A stretch of 64,000 nt of DNA from Stenotrophomonas bentonitica (GCF_013185915.1 NZ_JAAZUH010000001.1:2170001-2234000), one strand, 5' to 3'. Positions 1 to 8,565 are shown, numbered from the stretch's first letter. The notes: a model not told the origin generated them from the letters alone. Made by a program: numbers and translations.

Positions 1-269
1 CGCGCCGCGGGCAGATCCACGTCTATCAGCCGCTGCTCGCCAACTCCCGCGATGGCTACTGGCCGGCCGGCGCGCTGATGGAGGGCGATGCCTCGACCGG
101 CAAGTGGCAGGAACTCACGCCCGTCCTGTCCTCGTCCTGCACGGTCTTCCCGCGCAACGGCTTCCTGACACAGGCCCAACAAGGCGACTACGCCTGGGCG
201 TTGTGGCGGCCCTATGCGTGCTGCGAACGCCGGGGCCAGGTGTTCCTCGGCAGCGTCGATTTCTATTGA
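1..269 (+). CDS. TraU-like ICE conjugation protein, C-terminal part (PFL_4710 family)
   Basis: Only the last 88 codons are in the window; the frame is open to position 3 and stops with TGA at 267-269. The C-terminus has the cysteine pattern of TraU-type proteins of ICE mating-pair systems (SSSCTVF, then YACCERRG and a final GSVDFY). Family members are exported proteins of about 330 residues that help assemble the conjugation channel in the periplasm, with many cysteines for disulfides. The next gene starts 10 bases downstream, so both belong to one transfer operon. The family assignment rests on this short tail plus gene order, which matches the usual PFL_4710, PFL_4711, small membrane protein, TraG-N order. 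Confidence 0.75.
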   Translation, partial: RRGQIHVYQPLLANSRDGYWPAGALMEGDASTGKWQELTPVLSSSCTVFPRNGFLTQAQQGDYAWALWRPYACCERRGQVFLGSVDFY

Positions 270-279
270 GGGTACGGCG

Positions 280-1674
280 ATGAAGCGTCCTGAACTGATG
301 AACCCATCCGCCAAGGTTCGCCGCCCGCTGCGCCCCACGGCGCTAGCCGGCGCGCTCGCCCTGGTCTGTGGCCTCGCGTGGGCGCAGGCCGGCTTCCAGA
401 CCAGCGGCCCCGTCATCGGCGATGAGGTCATGTACTCGATCGGCGGTGGCAGTGCGGTGTCCATGGGCCGCGCCGCTGGCATGCGTTCGATCGGGGTCGG
501 CCTGGGTTGGAACAGCAACCTCATCTGCGGCGACATGAGCATCCAGACCACGCTGCGCAATCAGCTCAATGGGATCACGAATGGGTTCCAGCAGATCATG
601 AGCAACGTGATCCAGAGCGCGACCAGTGCCGTGGCATCGCTGCCGGCGCTGATCATCCAGCGTGCCGATCCGGGGCTGTACAACCTGCTGACCAATGGTG
701 TGCTGCAGGCGAGGCTGGATTTCGACCGCTCCAAGCTGACGTGTCGCGCGATGGCCGAGAAGATGGCCGAGACGGCGGGCGGCCAGCTCGGATGGAGCCA
801 GATGGCGGAAGGCATGGCGCTGCGCGATGCGGTGTCGAGCACGGATGCCGTATCGGCGATCGAGCAGGCCGAGACGCGCCGCGGCAACGACGGCGTGCCC
901 TGGGTGGGCGGCAGCAATGCCGGCGGCGCGGGCCAGTCGGCCATCCGGGTGGTCGGTGACGTGACGCGGGCGGGCTACAACCTGGTCAACGGGCGCAGCG
1001 TGACTGACACGTCCTCCATCGCGCCCGCCAGTTGCGCGAGCCTGTCCTGCCAGACCTGGACGTCGCCGCAGCAGGCGACCGAATGGGCGACGCGGGTTCT
1101 CGGGGAACAGGTACAGCGCACGTGTGATTCCTGCACCAAGACCGAGACCGTGCCTGGCGTCGGGCTGACGCCGCTGATCCAGGAGGAGTACGAGACCAAG
1201 CTGGAGGCCTTGCAGGAACTGGTCTCTGGGACGCGCAACACGACGTTCGAGAACCTGCATGCAGCCGGCAGCACCTCGCTGCCCATTACACGCGGCGTCA
1301 TCGAGGCGCTGCGCGACGAGCCAGACCAAGACCTGCTGGCGCGACGTCTCGCGTCCGAGGTCGCGTTGTCGTCCGTGCTGGAGAAGGCATTGCTGCTCCA
1401 GCGGACCCTGCTGACCGGCAAGAAGGAACCCAACGTGGCGGCCAACCAGTTGGCGGTCGAGGCCGTGAACCACGAGAGCGACACGCTCGATCAGGAGATC
1501 CGCAACCTCAAGACCGAACTTGAACTGCGGCGCGAACTGGCGAACAACTCGCCCATGGCCATCATCCAGCGCCACGGGACGCGCGCGGCCGGCTCGCGCG
1601 GCATCTACGAAGGCGACCCGGTGCCCGACCGCCTCGATCGGTTGCAGCGGGGCAACCCGGGAGGCACGCCATGA
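280..1674 (+). CDS. ICE conjugation protein, PFL_4711 family
   Basis: 464 residues from the ATG at 280; an upstream in-frame ATG at 214 overlaps the preceding gene and is not preferred. The N-terminus has a basic stretch followed by a hydrophobic segment ending in AWA, a classical signal peptide, so the protein is probably exported. The rest is soluble and polar, with cysteine pairs around residues 240-290 (SCASLSCQTW, CDSCTK). Length and position match the TIGR03755/PFL_4711 family of clc-like ICEs. Its exact role in the mating channel is unknown. The stop codon overlaps the start of the next gene (ATGA), which suggests translational coupling. Confidence 0.8.
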   Translation: MKRPELMNPSAKVRRPLRPTALAGALALVCGLAWAQAGFQTSGPVIGDEVMYSIGGGSAVSMGRAAGMRSIGVGLGWNSNLICGDMSIQTTLRNQLNGITNGFQQIMSNVIQSATSAVASLPALIIQRADPGLYNLLTNGVLQARLDFDRSKLTCRAMAEKMAETAGGQLGWSQMAEGMALRDAVSSTDAVSAIEQAETRRGNDGVPWVGGSNAGGAGQSAIRVVGDVTRAGYNLVNGRSVTDTSSIAPASCASLSCQTWTSPQQATEWATRVLGEQVQRTCDSCTKTETVPGVGLTPLIQEEYETKLEALQELVSGTRNTTFENLHAAGSTSLPITRGVIEALRDEPDQDLLARRLASEVALSSVLEKALLLQRTLLTGKKEPNVAANQLAVEAVNHESDTLDQEIRNLKTELELRRELANNSPMAIIQRHGTRAAGSRGIYEGDPVPDRLDRLQRGNPGGTP

Positions 1675-2018
1675 ACGCGGCCTGGCTGCGCCCGCGCTGG
1701 CTTTTCAGCCGGCGCGCGGCAAAGGCGCTGCTCCTGGCGGTGGTCATCATCGCCGCGGCCGTGGGCGCCAATCTCGTCGGCATCTACCTCGTCGGCAGCG
1801 TTGCCGGCTGGGAGCGGTGGCTGGCTGCCAGCGCGGGCTACTTCCTGGTGTGGCGGCTGTGCCTGTACGGCGCGACGGTCTATGGCTGGGTCTGGATGCG
1901 CCGCCGGCTGCTGGCCCGCGAGGAAGACGCGCAAGCGCGGCGACGCCTGGTGCGCAGCGAGATCGCCGGCGTCGTCGCCATCGTGGCGCTGGAAGCCAGC
2001 CTGCTGATGCAGAGCTGA
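1671..2018 (+). CDS. Small inner-membrane protein of the ICE transfer operon
   Basis: 115 residues, starting in an ATGA overlap with the upstream gene. Two strongly hydrophobic stretches (about residues 18-43 and 53-73) are followed by an arginine-rich segment and a third hydrophobic stretch near the C-terminus. It looks like a small integral membrane protein with two or three passes. Similar short membrane proteins sit between the PFL_4711 protein and the TraG-N protein in related ICEs, so it probably belongs to the transfer apparatus. No enzymatic motif is visible and no specific function can be given. Confidence 0.7.
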   Translation: MNAAWLRPRWLFSRRAAKALLLAVVIIAAAVGANLVGIYLVGSVAGWERWLAASAGYFLVWRLCLYGATVYGWVWMRRRLLAREEDAQARRRLVRSEIAGVVAIVALEASLLMQS

Positions 2019-2033
2019 AGAGGGAGCCGCGCC

Positions 2034-3557
2034 ATGACGCTTTTTACGACCGACTACCTGGAGTACTACCTGACGCTGGTGTCCTGGATCGTCAACAACG
2101 GCATCTGGGCGGTGCTGGTGTCGAGCGGAGTATTCGCGCTGCCGTTCGTCGCCATCATCGTGCAGGAGTGGTTGAAGGCCCGTGCGGAAGGTGCCGACGA
2201 AGGCAACAAGGGCGTGCTCTCGGCTGCGCGCATCGAGAACCGGGTCTTCGTCGCCATCGTGGTGGTGATGTTCGCTGGCATCCCGTTCATCGACGTGGAC
2301 CTCAACACCATCCAGTACGACAGCTCGCGCTCGGCCCAGTGCCAGGTCAGCGTGCCGCAGCCCACGGATACCGGCTGGTCGCAGTCCTTCAGCACCATCA
2401 ACAACCAGTCGGCGAAGGTGCCGGTCTGGTGGGCTTTCATGCACGCGCTCTCGCGCGCCGTCACGAGCGCCTCGGTGGCGGCGATCCCATGCGGCACGGA
2501 CCTGCGGCAGATGCGCATGGAGATCGACGCGACCCGCATTGACGACCCGGTACTGGCTCAGGAAGTAGCGGATTTCTCGCGGGATTGCTATGGGCCTGCG
2601 CGGGCCAAATTGTTCATGCAGCGCCCTCAGCTTGATGAGCAGCAGATGCACGACGTGACCTGGATAGGGTCGAGGTTTTTCACGGACACGGGCGGCTACT
2701 ACGACACCTACCGCTCAAGCACGCCGCGCGACGACTGGCCCTACGACAGCACCCGCGATGCGGGGCTTGCACAGGTGGGCAGCGGTGGCGGCTACCCGAC
2801 CTGCAGGCAGTGGTGGGCCGATGGCGGCAATGGCCTGCGGGCACGCCTGCTGGGACAGGTGGACCCGAACCTGTTGAATCGCCTGGCAGGCTGGGCCGGG
2901 TTCCTGAGCAGGGCCGAGGTGGACGACTCGGTGATCCGCGCCATCGCGTCACCGCGGCAACAGAAATTGAACCAGGGTAGCGTCTATACGGACTATGGCG
3001 GCCAGATCGACAAGACCTTGCCGAACATCGTGACGCGGGCCACGGGAGACGTTGGGATGGCCGTCGGCGCGATTGCCGCGTTTCCCGCCATGGACGTCGT
3101 GAGACAGTCTCTGCCCATGGTCCTCGCCTTGCTCAAGATGGCGCTGGTCATCTGCATCCCGCTTGTGCTGGTCGTAGGCACCTACGATCTGAAGACGGTC
3201 GTTACCGTCAGCGTCGTGCAGTTCGCGCTCTTCTTCACGGACTTCTGGTTTCAGCTTGCGCGCTGGATCGATTCGACGATCCTGGATGCGCTCTATGGCT
3301 GGGGGTTCGGCTGGAATCGGCCGCACACCAACTTCGACCCGCTGGTGGGGCTGAACAACGCCTTCGGAGACATGCTCCTGATGTTTGTCACGGGCACGAT
3401 GTTCATCGTACTGCCTACGTTCTGGATCATGGCCTTGGCTTGGGCGGGCGTTCGTGCCGGCAACGTGTTGCAAGGCCTCGCAGGAGCCACCGGAGATGCC
3501 AAGGCTGCTGGCGGAAGGGGAGGAAGCATTGCGATCAATGCAGTGTCGAAGAAGTGA
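2034..3557 (+). CDS. TraG N-terminal domain protein (conjugation, entry exclusion/mating stabilisation type)
   Basis: 507 residues beginning with the ATG at 2034, 15 bases after the previous stop and preceded by a purine-rich GAGGGAG site. The protein has a membrane segment near residues 15-45, another at about 75-95, a long periplasmic-looking region of some 250 residues with scattered cysteines, then a cluster of hydrophobic segments from about residue 340 to 480. This layout is that of TraG-N family proteins (polytopic inner-membrane proteins of F-like and ICE mating systems). Family members act in mating-pair stabilisation and assembly. It ends the plus-strand transfer operon; the next gene is convergent. 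Confidence 0.8.
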   Translation: MTLFTTDYLEYYLTLVSWIVNNGIWAVLVSSGVFALPFVAIIVQEWLKARAEGADEGNKGVLSAARIENRVFVAIVVVMFAGIPFIDVDLNTIQYDSSRSAQCQVSVPQPTDTGWSQSFSTINNQSAKVPVWWAFMHALSRAVTSASVAAIPCGTDLRQMRMEIDATRIDDPVLAQEVADFSRDCYGPARAKLFMQRPQLDEQQMHDVTWIGSRFFTDTGGYYDTYRSSTPRDDWPYDSTRDAGLAQVGSGGGYPTCRQWWADGGNGLRARLLGQVDPNLLNRLAGWAGFLSRAEVDDSVIRAIASPRQQKLNQGSVYTDYGGQIDKTLPNIVTRATGDVGMAVGAIAAFPAMDVVRQSLPMVLALLKMALVICIPLVLVVGTYDLKTVVTVSVVQFALFFTDFWFQLARWIDSTILDALYGWGFGWNRPHTNFDPLVGLNNAFGDMLLMFVTGTMFIVLPTFWIMALAWAGVRAGNVLQGLAGATGDAKAAGGRGGSIAINAVSKK

Positions 3558-3563
3558 TCGCTG

Positions 3564-3923
3564 CTAGTCGTCCTCGACATGAGGATCAATGCGGAAACCG
3601 TCGTAGGTGTATAGGCCGAATCCTGCTGGTCCGTTTCGCCACTCTGGCTCGGGCAACTCCTCGCCCAAGTCGGTGTTGCGGGCCATCCAGGCAACCACCA
3701 TGACGCACACCATCACCAGGGCCAGCCAGAAGGTGGTGTACAGCAGCACCCCGAGCGCAGCCAGCTTAACCATCCACACGAGCGCGGTGGCTCCAGCCGT
3801 CGGCATGCCCTTGGAAACCAACCAGTTCGACGCCCGCCGTTCACAGCGCGCGTAGGCACGCCATCCGCGGCCAAAGGCGCGGCCGAGGCGTTCTGCGGTG
3901 CTGGTGCGAGTCGTGGTGTTCAT
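3564..3923 (-). CDS. DUF3742 family membrane protein
   Basis: 119 residues on the minus strand, convergent with the TraG-N gene (stops 6 bases apart). An arginine-rich N-terminus (AFGRGWRAYARCERRASNW) is followed by two hydrophobic segments at about residues 46-80 and an acidic tail ending PHVEDD. Length, layout and location match DUF3742 proteins, which are regularly found beside the TraG-N gene in clc-type ICEs. No biochemical role is known for the family. The bases 3924-4007 upstream hold no gene. Confidence 0.75.
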   Translation of the reverse strand: MNTTTRTSTAERLGRAFGRGWRAYARCERRASNWLVSKGMPTAGATALVWMVKLAALGVLLYTTFWLALVMVCVMVVAWMARNTDLGEELPEPEWRNGPAGFGLYTYDGFRIDPHVEDD

Positions 3924-4007
3924 GGTCGTCTCCTACTGCTGAGGGATGCCTATTTCAGTTTGGTCCATTTCATTCTGTTTAGGGCTTCAATGTGTTCTCT
4001 TGCTGCT

Positions 4008-4640
4008 TCAGGACGCTTCGTCATCCGGTTCCAACGGGCCAGGGTCGGGCTCCACGCCGATGCGGTATGTAGCAACGAAACGCGGCCAGTCCACATGGTC
4101 AACGAGATCGATGTCCTCGATGACACTGACCTTCGCGCTGGCACGCTCGAACAGCGCGATGCTCTTGGCGGGATAGTTGTTGCGCGACGGATAGAGCACC
4201 CCGTCGAACAGCACCTGGCCGTCATCTCCAAGCATCGCATGCACCTGGGCCGACACCTGCTGCGTGTGCGTGTAGTCGCGGCTGGCCAACTGCTCCAGGT
4301 TCAGGCCGAAGTAGCCCGCCATGACGCCCGGCGCCGTGAGGTCGGCCAGAAGCACGTCGTCCATCACGCCCACTGCGCGCACCATCCGGCTCTGGACTTC
4401 TTTCAGCGCGATCGAGCGCTTCGTGTCCGCAAGCCACTGGTGCTTATGAAACACCGACTCCATCAGCGCCGTGGGCAGGTCGCGCCCCAGGTAGAGCACC
4501 CCGTAGGCCTGGGCCGGGTCATCGTAGCGATTGGTGCTGCTGCGGCCATAGTACAGCGGGCTGCCCCGATAGACGACGCGGCTCACATGCTGGAGCAGCT
4601 CACCGGCATCGATCAGGAACGAAGGCAGCTCGTGGCTCAT
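4008..4640 (-). CDS. RES-domain toxin (type II toxin-antitoxin)
   Basis: 210 residues. The N-terminal half has the RES-domain pattern: an Arg in VVYRGSPLYYGRSSTNRYD, a Glu in TALMESVFHKH and a Ser in YPSRNNYPAKS, the three residues that name the family. Known RES toxins (ParT, MbcT and relatives) degrade or ADP-ribosylate metabolites or enzymes such as NAD or PRPP synthetase. The gene lies 12 bases downstream of its presumed antitoxin in the same minus-strand operon. Position between DUF3742 and the relaxase suggests a role in stable maintenance of the ICE. Which target it attacks cannot be read from the sequence. Confidence 0.8.
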   Translation of the reverse strand: MSHELPSFLIDAGELLQHVSRVVYRGSPLYYGRSSTNRYDDPAQAYGVLYLGRDLPTALMESVFHKHQWLADTKRSIALKEVQSRMVRAVGVMDDVLLADLTAPGVMAGYFGLNLEQLASRDYTHTQQVSAQVHAMLGDDGQVLFDGVLYPSRNNYPAKSIALFERASAKVSVIEDIDLVDHVDWPRFVATYRIGVEPDPGPLEPDDEAS

Positions 4641-4652
4641 GGCGATCTCGCT

Positions 4653-5285
4653 TCAATGCACCTGAACGCCCAGCACGTTGAACACGGCCTCGGCCACGTC
4701 GTCGATCGTGCCATGCGTCACCGCATCCACTGGCGAGCGGCCGCCCAAGCCTTCGAGCGGTTCGGACAGTGCGCGGTAGATCGTCCAAGGGTCGATGCCC
4801 TCGACCTCCTGAAGCACGGTTTGGGTCAACTGCTGCTTCACCGGGTCGAGCTGCCAGTCGGGCAGTTTCTGGCCTCGCGGCCCCACGTTCAGCGCCAGCA
4901 GCCGACGGGCGAGGATGTCCTTGTAGATCTGCTGGCGCGACTTGTCCGCCAGCTTGGCGTACTCCGCGGGCGGCAGGTTGTGCGGCTGGTTGAAGGTTTC
5001 CAGCAGCACGGCGCGGCCTCGCTGGACGTCGGTTTCAGTCGGCGCCCAGCGCGTCTCAGCGCGCAGCGCAGCCGTCTTACGCTTCAAGGCGTGCTCCACC
5101 GTTTCACCTTCGAGGTTGGCTGGCAGCTTTACCGCCTCCACGCGCTCGTGAATGAACGCCTGCAACTCGGCCGCGAAAGCCGGCGCATCCCGGATTTCGA
5201 CGGTATCCGCGAAGCGGCGCACATCCTCCACGGTGACACGCGGCAGACGGTCGGCAATGAATTCAATGGCGGTGGGCATGGTCAT
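4653..5285 (-). CDS. Xre/MbcA/ParS-type antitoxin, likely autorepressor
   Basis: 210 residues, upstream partner of the RES-domain gene. The C-terminal part (about residues 150-210, with GGRSPVDAVTHGTIDDV) resembles the toxin-binding domain of MbcA/ParS antitoxins, and the middle (YAKLADKSRQQIYKDILARRLLAL in part) looks like a helix-turn-helix. It is longer than the 130-160 residues of typical MbcA/ParS antitoxins, with an extra N-terminal segment of about 90 residues. A good sigma70-type promoter and inverted half-sites lie directly upstream, as expected for an autoregulated toxin-antitoxin operon. Confidence 0.75.
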   Translation of the reverse strand: MTMPTAIEFIADRLPRVTVEDVRRFADTVEIRDAPAFAAELQAFIHERVEAVKLPANLEGETVEHALKRKTAALRAETRWAPTETDVQRGRAVLLETFNQPHNLPPAEYAKLADKSRQQIYKDILARRLLALNVGPRGQKLPDWQLDPVKQQLTQTVLQEVEGIDPWTIYRALSEPLEGLGGRSPVDAVTHGTIDDVAEAVFNVLGVQVH

Positions 5286-5288
5286 CTC

Positions 5289-5370
5289 CCAGGTAGGTTT
5301 GAGACAGGACTTACTCTAGTCGCCTTTGTCGCATTTGTCAACTTTGACGCCTAGAGAGCAACCTACCTGG
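5289..5370. promoter_or_regulatory. Inverted half-sites bracketing the toxin-antitoxin promoter
   Basis: CCAGGTAGGTT (5289-5299) is the exact reverse complement of AACCTACCTGG (5360-5370). The two 11-base sites are 71 bases apart, start to start, about seven helical turns, and lie on either side of the -35/-10 boxes. This is a plausible operator pair for the antitoxin, acting by DNA looping or cooperative binding. The protein-site link is inferred. Confidence 0.5.
5313..5341 (-). promoter_or_regulatory. Promoter of the toxin-antitoxin operon
   Basis: Read on the minus strand, a consensus -35 box TTGACA (5336-5341) is separated by exactly 17 bases from a -10-like TAGAGT (5313-5318). Transcription would start about 20 bases before the antitoxin ATG at 5285. 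No experimental support; the spacing and the match of the -35 box are the evidence. Confidence 0.6.
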
Positions 5371-5594
5371 CGAAAACAGCGTCTCCGCAGCATAGGCCGA
5401 GGCCAGCGGCTGGTCGCCGCGCAATCCATTCGTGCGGGTTCCACATTGACGCTGGAACCGCAACCCAGGCCCCGCTATACCGAAACGGTTAAAGGCCAAA
5501 GGGCCGAAACGGCAAGGGAATGGGGTGCAAGGGGAAAGGCCCTACCTCGAAAAGGCAAAAAGGCCTCCCGGTCGGCCCGCCACAGGACACCCGC
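5371..5594. other. Non-coding region upstream of the relaxase, candidate oriT
   Basis: 224 bases without a convincing gene. Two direct copies of CGAAACGG begin at 5481 and 5505, and GGCC-centred repeats (AAAGGCC, AAAGGGCC, GAAAGGCCC, AAAGGCC) recur up to about 5565. The region lies immediately before the TraI start. Transfer origins often sit beside the relaxase gene and carry such short repeats, so this is a candidate oriT or regulatory leader. No nic-site consensus for MobH relaxases was recognised, so the call is weak. Confidence 0.25.
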
Positions 5595-7457
5595 ATGCTC
5601 TCCCTGTTCCAGCGAAAACGGCCCCCGGTCGCCGGCGCGCCACCGCCAGCACCCGCCACCGTCCTCCCGAAAGGGTTGATGCGGCCCGAGTCGGCCGCAT
5701 CGCTGCTGGCCACCCCGCGCCGGCAGAAGCTGCTGGAGCACATTTGGCAGCGCACCTCGCTGTCGCGCAGGCAATTCGCCACGCTGTACCGAGCGCCCCT
5801 GGAACGCTACGCCGAGCTGGTCCAGGCCTTCCCGGCCTCCGAGGCGCATCACCATGCCTATCTGGGCGGCATGCTCGACCACGGCCTCGAAATCGTCGCC
5901 TACAGTCTGAAACTGCGGCAGTCCCATCTGCTGCCCATCGGCGCCAGCCCCGAAGACCAAGCGGCACAGTCCGAAGCCTGGACCGCCGCCGTCGCCTACG
6001 CCGCGCTGCTGCACGACATCGGCAAGATCGCCGTCGATCTGCACGTCGAGCTGGCCGACGGCAGCATCTGGCACCCTTGGCACGGCCCGCTGCGCCAGCC
6101 ATACCGATTCCGCTACCGCGACGATCGCGAGTACCGCCTGCACAGCGCCGCGACAGGTTTGCTCTACCACCAACTGCTCGACCGTGAGGCCCTGGACTGG
6201 CTCAGCGGCTATCCGTCCCTGTGGGCACCACTGCTCTACGTCCTGGCCGGGCAGTACGAGCACGCCGGCGTACTGGGCGAACTTGTCGTGCAGGCAGACC
6301 GGGCCTCGGTGGCCCAGGAGCTGGGCGGCGATCCGGCCCGCGCCATGGCTGCGCCCAAGCACGCGCTGCAGCGCAAGCTGCTCGACGGGTTGCGCTACCT
6401 GCTCAAGGAACAGTTGAAACTGAACCAGCCGGAAGCCTCCGATGGCTGGCTCACCGACGATGCCCTGTGGCTGGTGAGCAAAACGGTCTCGGACAAACTG
6501 CGTGCGCACCTGCTGTCCCAAGGCGTCGATGGCATCCCTGCGAACAACACCGCGGTGTTCAACGTCCTCCAGGATCACGGCATGTTGCAGCCGGCGCCCG
6601 ACGGCAAGGCTATTTGGCGCGCGACCATAACCAGTTCCACCGGCTGGTCCCACTCGTTCACCCTGTTGCGCCTCGCTCCTGCGCTGATCTGGGAATCTGG
6701 CGAGCGACCGACGCCTTTTGCAGGCACGGTAGCGATCGACGCGGCAGTCGCCGAAAACGACGCCGAGGCGCCGAAAATGCCGCCTGCGGCCATGGCGAAG
6801 GCAGCCCCGAACGGTCAGAAACTTCCATCTTGGGAAGGCAGTAGTACCGTCACCGCCTCACCGCCTAAGGCCCAGCCCGTGTCCGATGTCATGGAGGACA
6901 TGCTGGCAATGGTGAGCACGAGCGGCTCGCCTGGTGCCGAGCAGGATGTGGAGCCGGTTGCACAGAGAAGCTACCCCGCAGACCCCAGCACTCCTATGCC
7001 AGCGACTGCCGCAGTGCTTCCTTCGCCACCACCATCTACTGCTAAACCACCCCTAACAGCAGCGCCCCCGTCAGGCGAACATTTCATGATGTGGCTGAAA
7101 CAGGGAATTGCTTCGCGCCGGCTCATCATCAACGACGCAAAAGCGCTCGTGCATTCCGTGAATGACACGGCCTACTTGGTCAGCCCAGGTGTGTTCCAGC
7201 GCTACGTCCAGGAGCACCCTCATGTCGGCACGCTGGCACGGCAGGACAAGATGCCGGATTGGCAGTGGGTGCAGAAGCGCTTTGAGAAACTGGGGTTGCA
7301 TCGAAAGCACGACAGCGGCTTGAACATCTGGATCTGTGAAGTCACCGGGCCGCGCAAGTCCCGGAAGCTGCATGGGTATTTGCTGATCGATGCGAATTGG
7401 TTGTTCGATGCAGTACCACCCAACAATCCTTATCTCAGAGTTACGCAAGAGATTTGA
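5595..7457 (+). CDS. traI: MobH-family relaxase TraI of the ICE
   Basis: 620 residues from the ATG at 5595 (MLSLFQRKRP); an in-frame ATG at 5520 would add an atypical 25-residue leader and is not preferred. Residues about 84-96 (HHHAYLGGMLDH) and 139-145 (LLHDIGK) give the three-histidine and HD signatures of the TraI_2 domain, the metal-dependent relaxase core of the MobH family, which nicks oriT. A Pro/Ala-rich linker of about 150 residues follows (roughly 380-500). The last 120 residues match the conserved C-terminal domain of these relaxases, thought to bind DNA. This is the key protein for mobilising the element; it appears intact. Confidence 0.9.
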   Translation: MLSLFQRKRPPVAGAPPPAPATVLPKGLMRPESAASLLATPRRQKLLEHIWQRTSLSRRQFATLYRAPLERYAELVQAFPASEAHHHAYLGGMLDHGLEIVAYSLKLRQSHLLPIGASPEDQAAQSEAWTAAVAYAALLHDIGKIAVDLHVELADGSIWHPWHGPLRQPYRFRYRDDREYRLHSAATGLLYHQLLDREALDWLSGYPSLWAPLLYVLAGQYEHAGVLGELVVQADRASVAQELGGDPARAMAAPKHALQRKLLDGLRYLLKEQLKLNQPEASDGWLTDDALWLVSKTVSDKLRAHLLSQGVDGIPANNTAVFNVLQDHGMLQPAPDGKAIWRATITSSTGWSHSFTLLRLAPALIWESGERPTPFAGTVAIDAAVAENDAEAPKMPPAAMAKAAPNGQKLPSWEGSSTVTASPPKAQPVSDVMEDMLAMVSTSGSPGAEQDVEPVAQRSYPADPSTPMPATAAVLPSPPPSTAKPPLTAAPPSGEHFMMWLKQGIASRRLIINDAKALVHSVNDTAYLVSPGVFQRYVQEHPHVGTLARQDKMPDWQWVQKRFEKLGLHRKHDSGLNIWICEVTGPRKSRKLHGYLLIDANWLFDAVPPNNPYLRVTQEI

Positions 7458-7507
7458 GCATGGAGTCCTACGTGGCGGTGAGATACGGTAGAGTTCGCCT
7501 TGGTAGG

Positions 7508-7990
7508 TTAGCGGCTAGCCAAGGTGTCCAGCACAAAGTCAGCGCGTTGCGCCACTCTGATCTTGGGCAACCGCGATACCGCATAGCCCAGCGCTGGATA
7601 GGTGCGCTGAAGCCGCTCGAATTCAGCCCGCGCTTCATCCATGCTGTGACGGCGTTCTTCGTCCTGCACATAGATTTCAGGCCACGGCGGGGCCAGAAAG
7701 ATGCGCGAGTGGTAGCGATGCGACTGGGCAATCGTGTCCAGAATAGTAGTGCCGTCCAGTGCCTGGGGTGCTGCCGCCGCGTCGATCAGGCCACGGTCGA
7801 AGAACACCCATTGCGTATTGCTGCGTGGCGCATTGGCATGGTTGTCTAGCGCAAGGTCGATGGCCCCGCGCAGGAAGGCCGTCATGTCGAGCCACGGCAG
7901 GGCCTGGCCGCCCGTGCGTGTTTGTTCCTGAACGATACGCCGTCCAGGCTCCTCAATTACGGCATCCCTGGATTTCCATTCAACCCCCAC
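7508..7990 (-). pseudogene. AAA_28-type ATPase fragment lacking its P-loop
   Basis: 160 residues starting with a GTG. The body resembles small AAA_28 ATPases from the segment EEPGRRIVQEQ onward, including WVFFDRGLIDAAA, YVQDEERRHSMDEA and a C-terminal F-V-L-D-T-L motif. Family members are about 180 residues and begin with a Walker A loop (GxxGxGKST) some 25 residues before the EEPGR motif. Here that part is missing: upstream codons read FSFVGVEWKSRD and then a stop. The N-terminus seems to have been replaced by unrelated DNA, so ATP binding is very unlikely. It borders other gene fragments, which fits a deletion or insertion scar. Confidence 0.65.
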
Positions 7991-8037
7991 AAACGAGAAC
8001 GACGATCAACTATCTCCTGAAAGGCCATCAGCATCCA

Positions 8038-8307
8038 TCAAGGCCAGCATGCCAACAATGAGTGCGTGCATGCCCTGTTGAGTTCGGCCTCCATCTCGGC
8101 TTCCTCCGTCGCACGGTCTGCATCCACGACGGGTTCCCGTTCGGCGACCGAGTACACCGTGTCGGCCACGGCAAGGCAGTGGAACGCCACGGTGGTCAAC
8201 AGCCAGCGCGCATGCTCCATCGATATGCCGTAGGCCTGAGCGATGTGGCGTTGGTGGCCGACGATCTTGTCGAGCATGGGCTGGGTCGCCGCCAGACGGC
8301 GGATCAC
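8038..8307 (-). pseudogene. Orphan gene fragment of unknown family
   Basis: An 89-codon frame on the minus strand. Its sequence looks protein-like (DKIVGHQRHIAQAYGIS, then HARWLLTTVAFHC), with an acidic stretch later, and its final residues look like read-through. I do not recognise the family. It lies between a truncated ATPase gene and an IS66 remnant, so it is probably the leftover of a gene of the ICE body broken by the same events. It could still be a short expressed protein, but no good ribosome site was seen. Confidence 0.3.
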
Positions 8308-8549
8308 GTTGGGTACGCCTTGCCGTCGCCAAGATGCTTGGGCTTGAGCATCGGCGTCTCGTGGGCGTGCAGCACCACGTGGCGACGCAGTTCGTCATCC
8401 AGCGCCTTTACCATCGGCTGCAGTTGCGCGCCGCACGCACCGACCCACTGTGCCAGCGTCGAGCGGGCAACAGTAAGTCTGATGCTCTTTGCGCATTCAG
8501 ATGAATGCATTACGCCCATACGAAATCCGAAATCAGCTCGGCCGCGCAC
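8304..8549 (-). pseudogene. IS66-family transposase (TnpC) remnant
   Basis: The frame contains TVARSTLAQWVGACGAQL followed by a leucine-rich stretch and VLHAHETPMLKP. This follows the IS66 transposase pattern RSTLAxWVG...L.P...VLHADETP, in which the Asp-Glu-Thr is part of the catalytic region. Here the Asp reads His (HETP), and only about 60 of 500 or more residues remain. It is therefore dead. No terminal inverted repeats were found nearby. Confidence 0.6.
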
Positions 8550-8565
8550 AGCAGATGGCAGTTGT

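Noticed and set aside
343..1575. Long minus-strand frame opposite the PFL_4711-type gene
   Set aside because: Arg/His/Gln-rich shadow without motif or ribosome site; the plus-strand gene has a signal peptide and overlaps its neighbours as an operon member.
3960..5354. 464-codon plus-strand frame across the toxin-antitoxin pair
   Set aside because: It is antisense to both genes; the minus-strand proteins show RES-domain and antitoxin motifs and have a good promoter.
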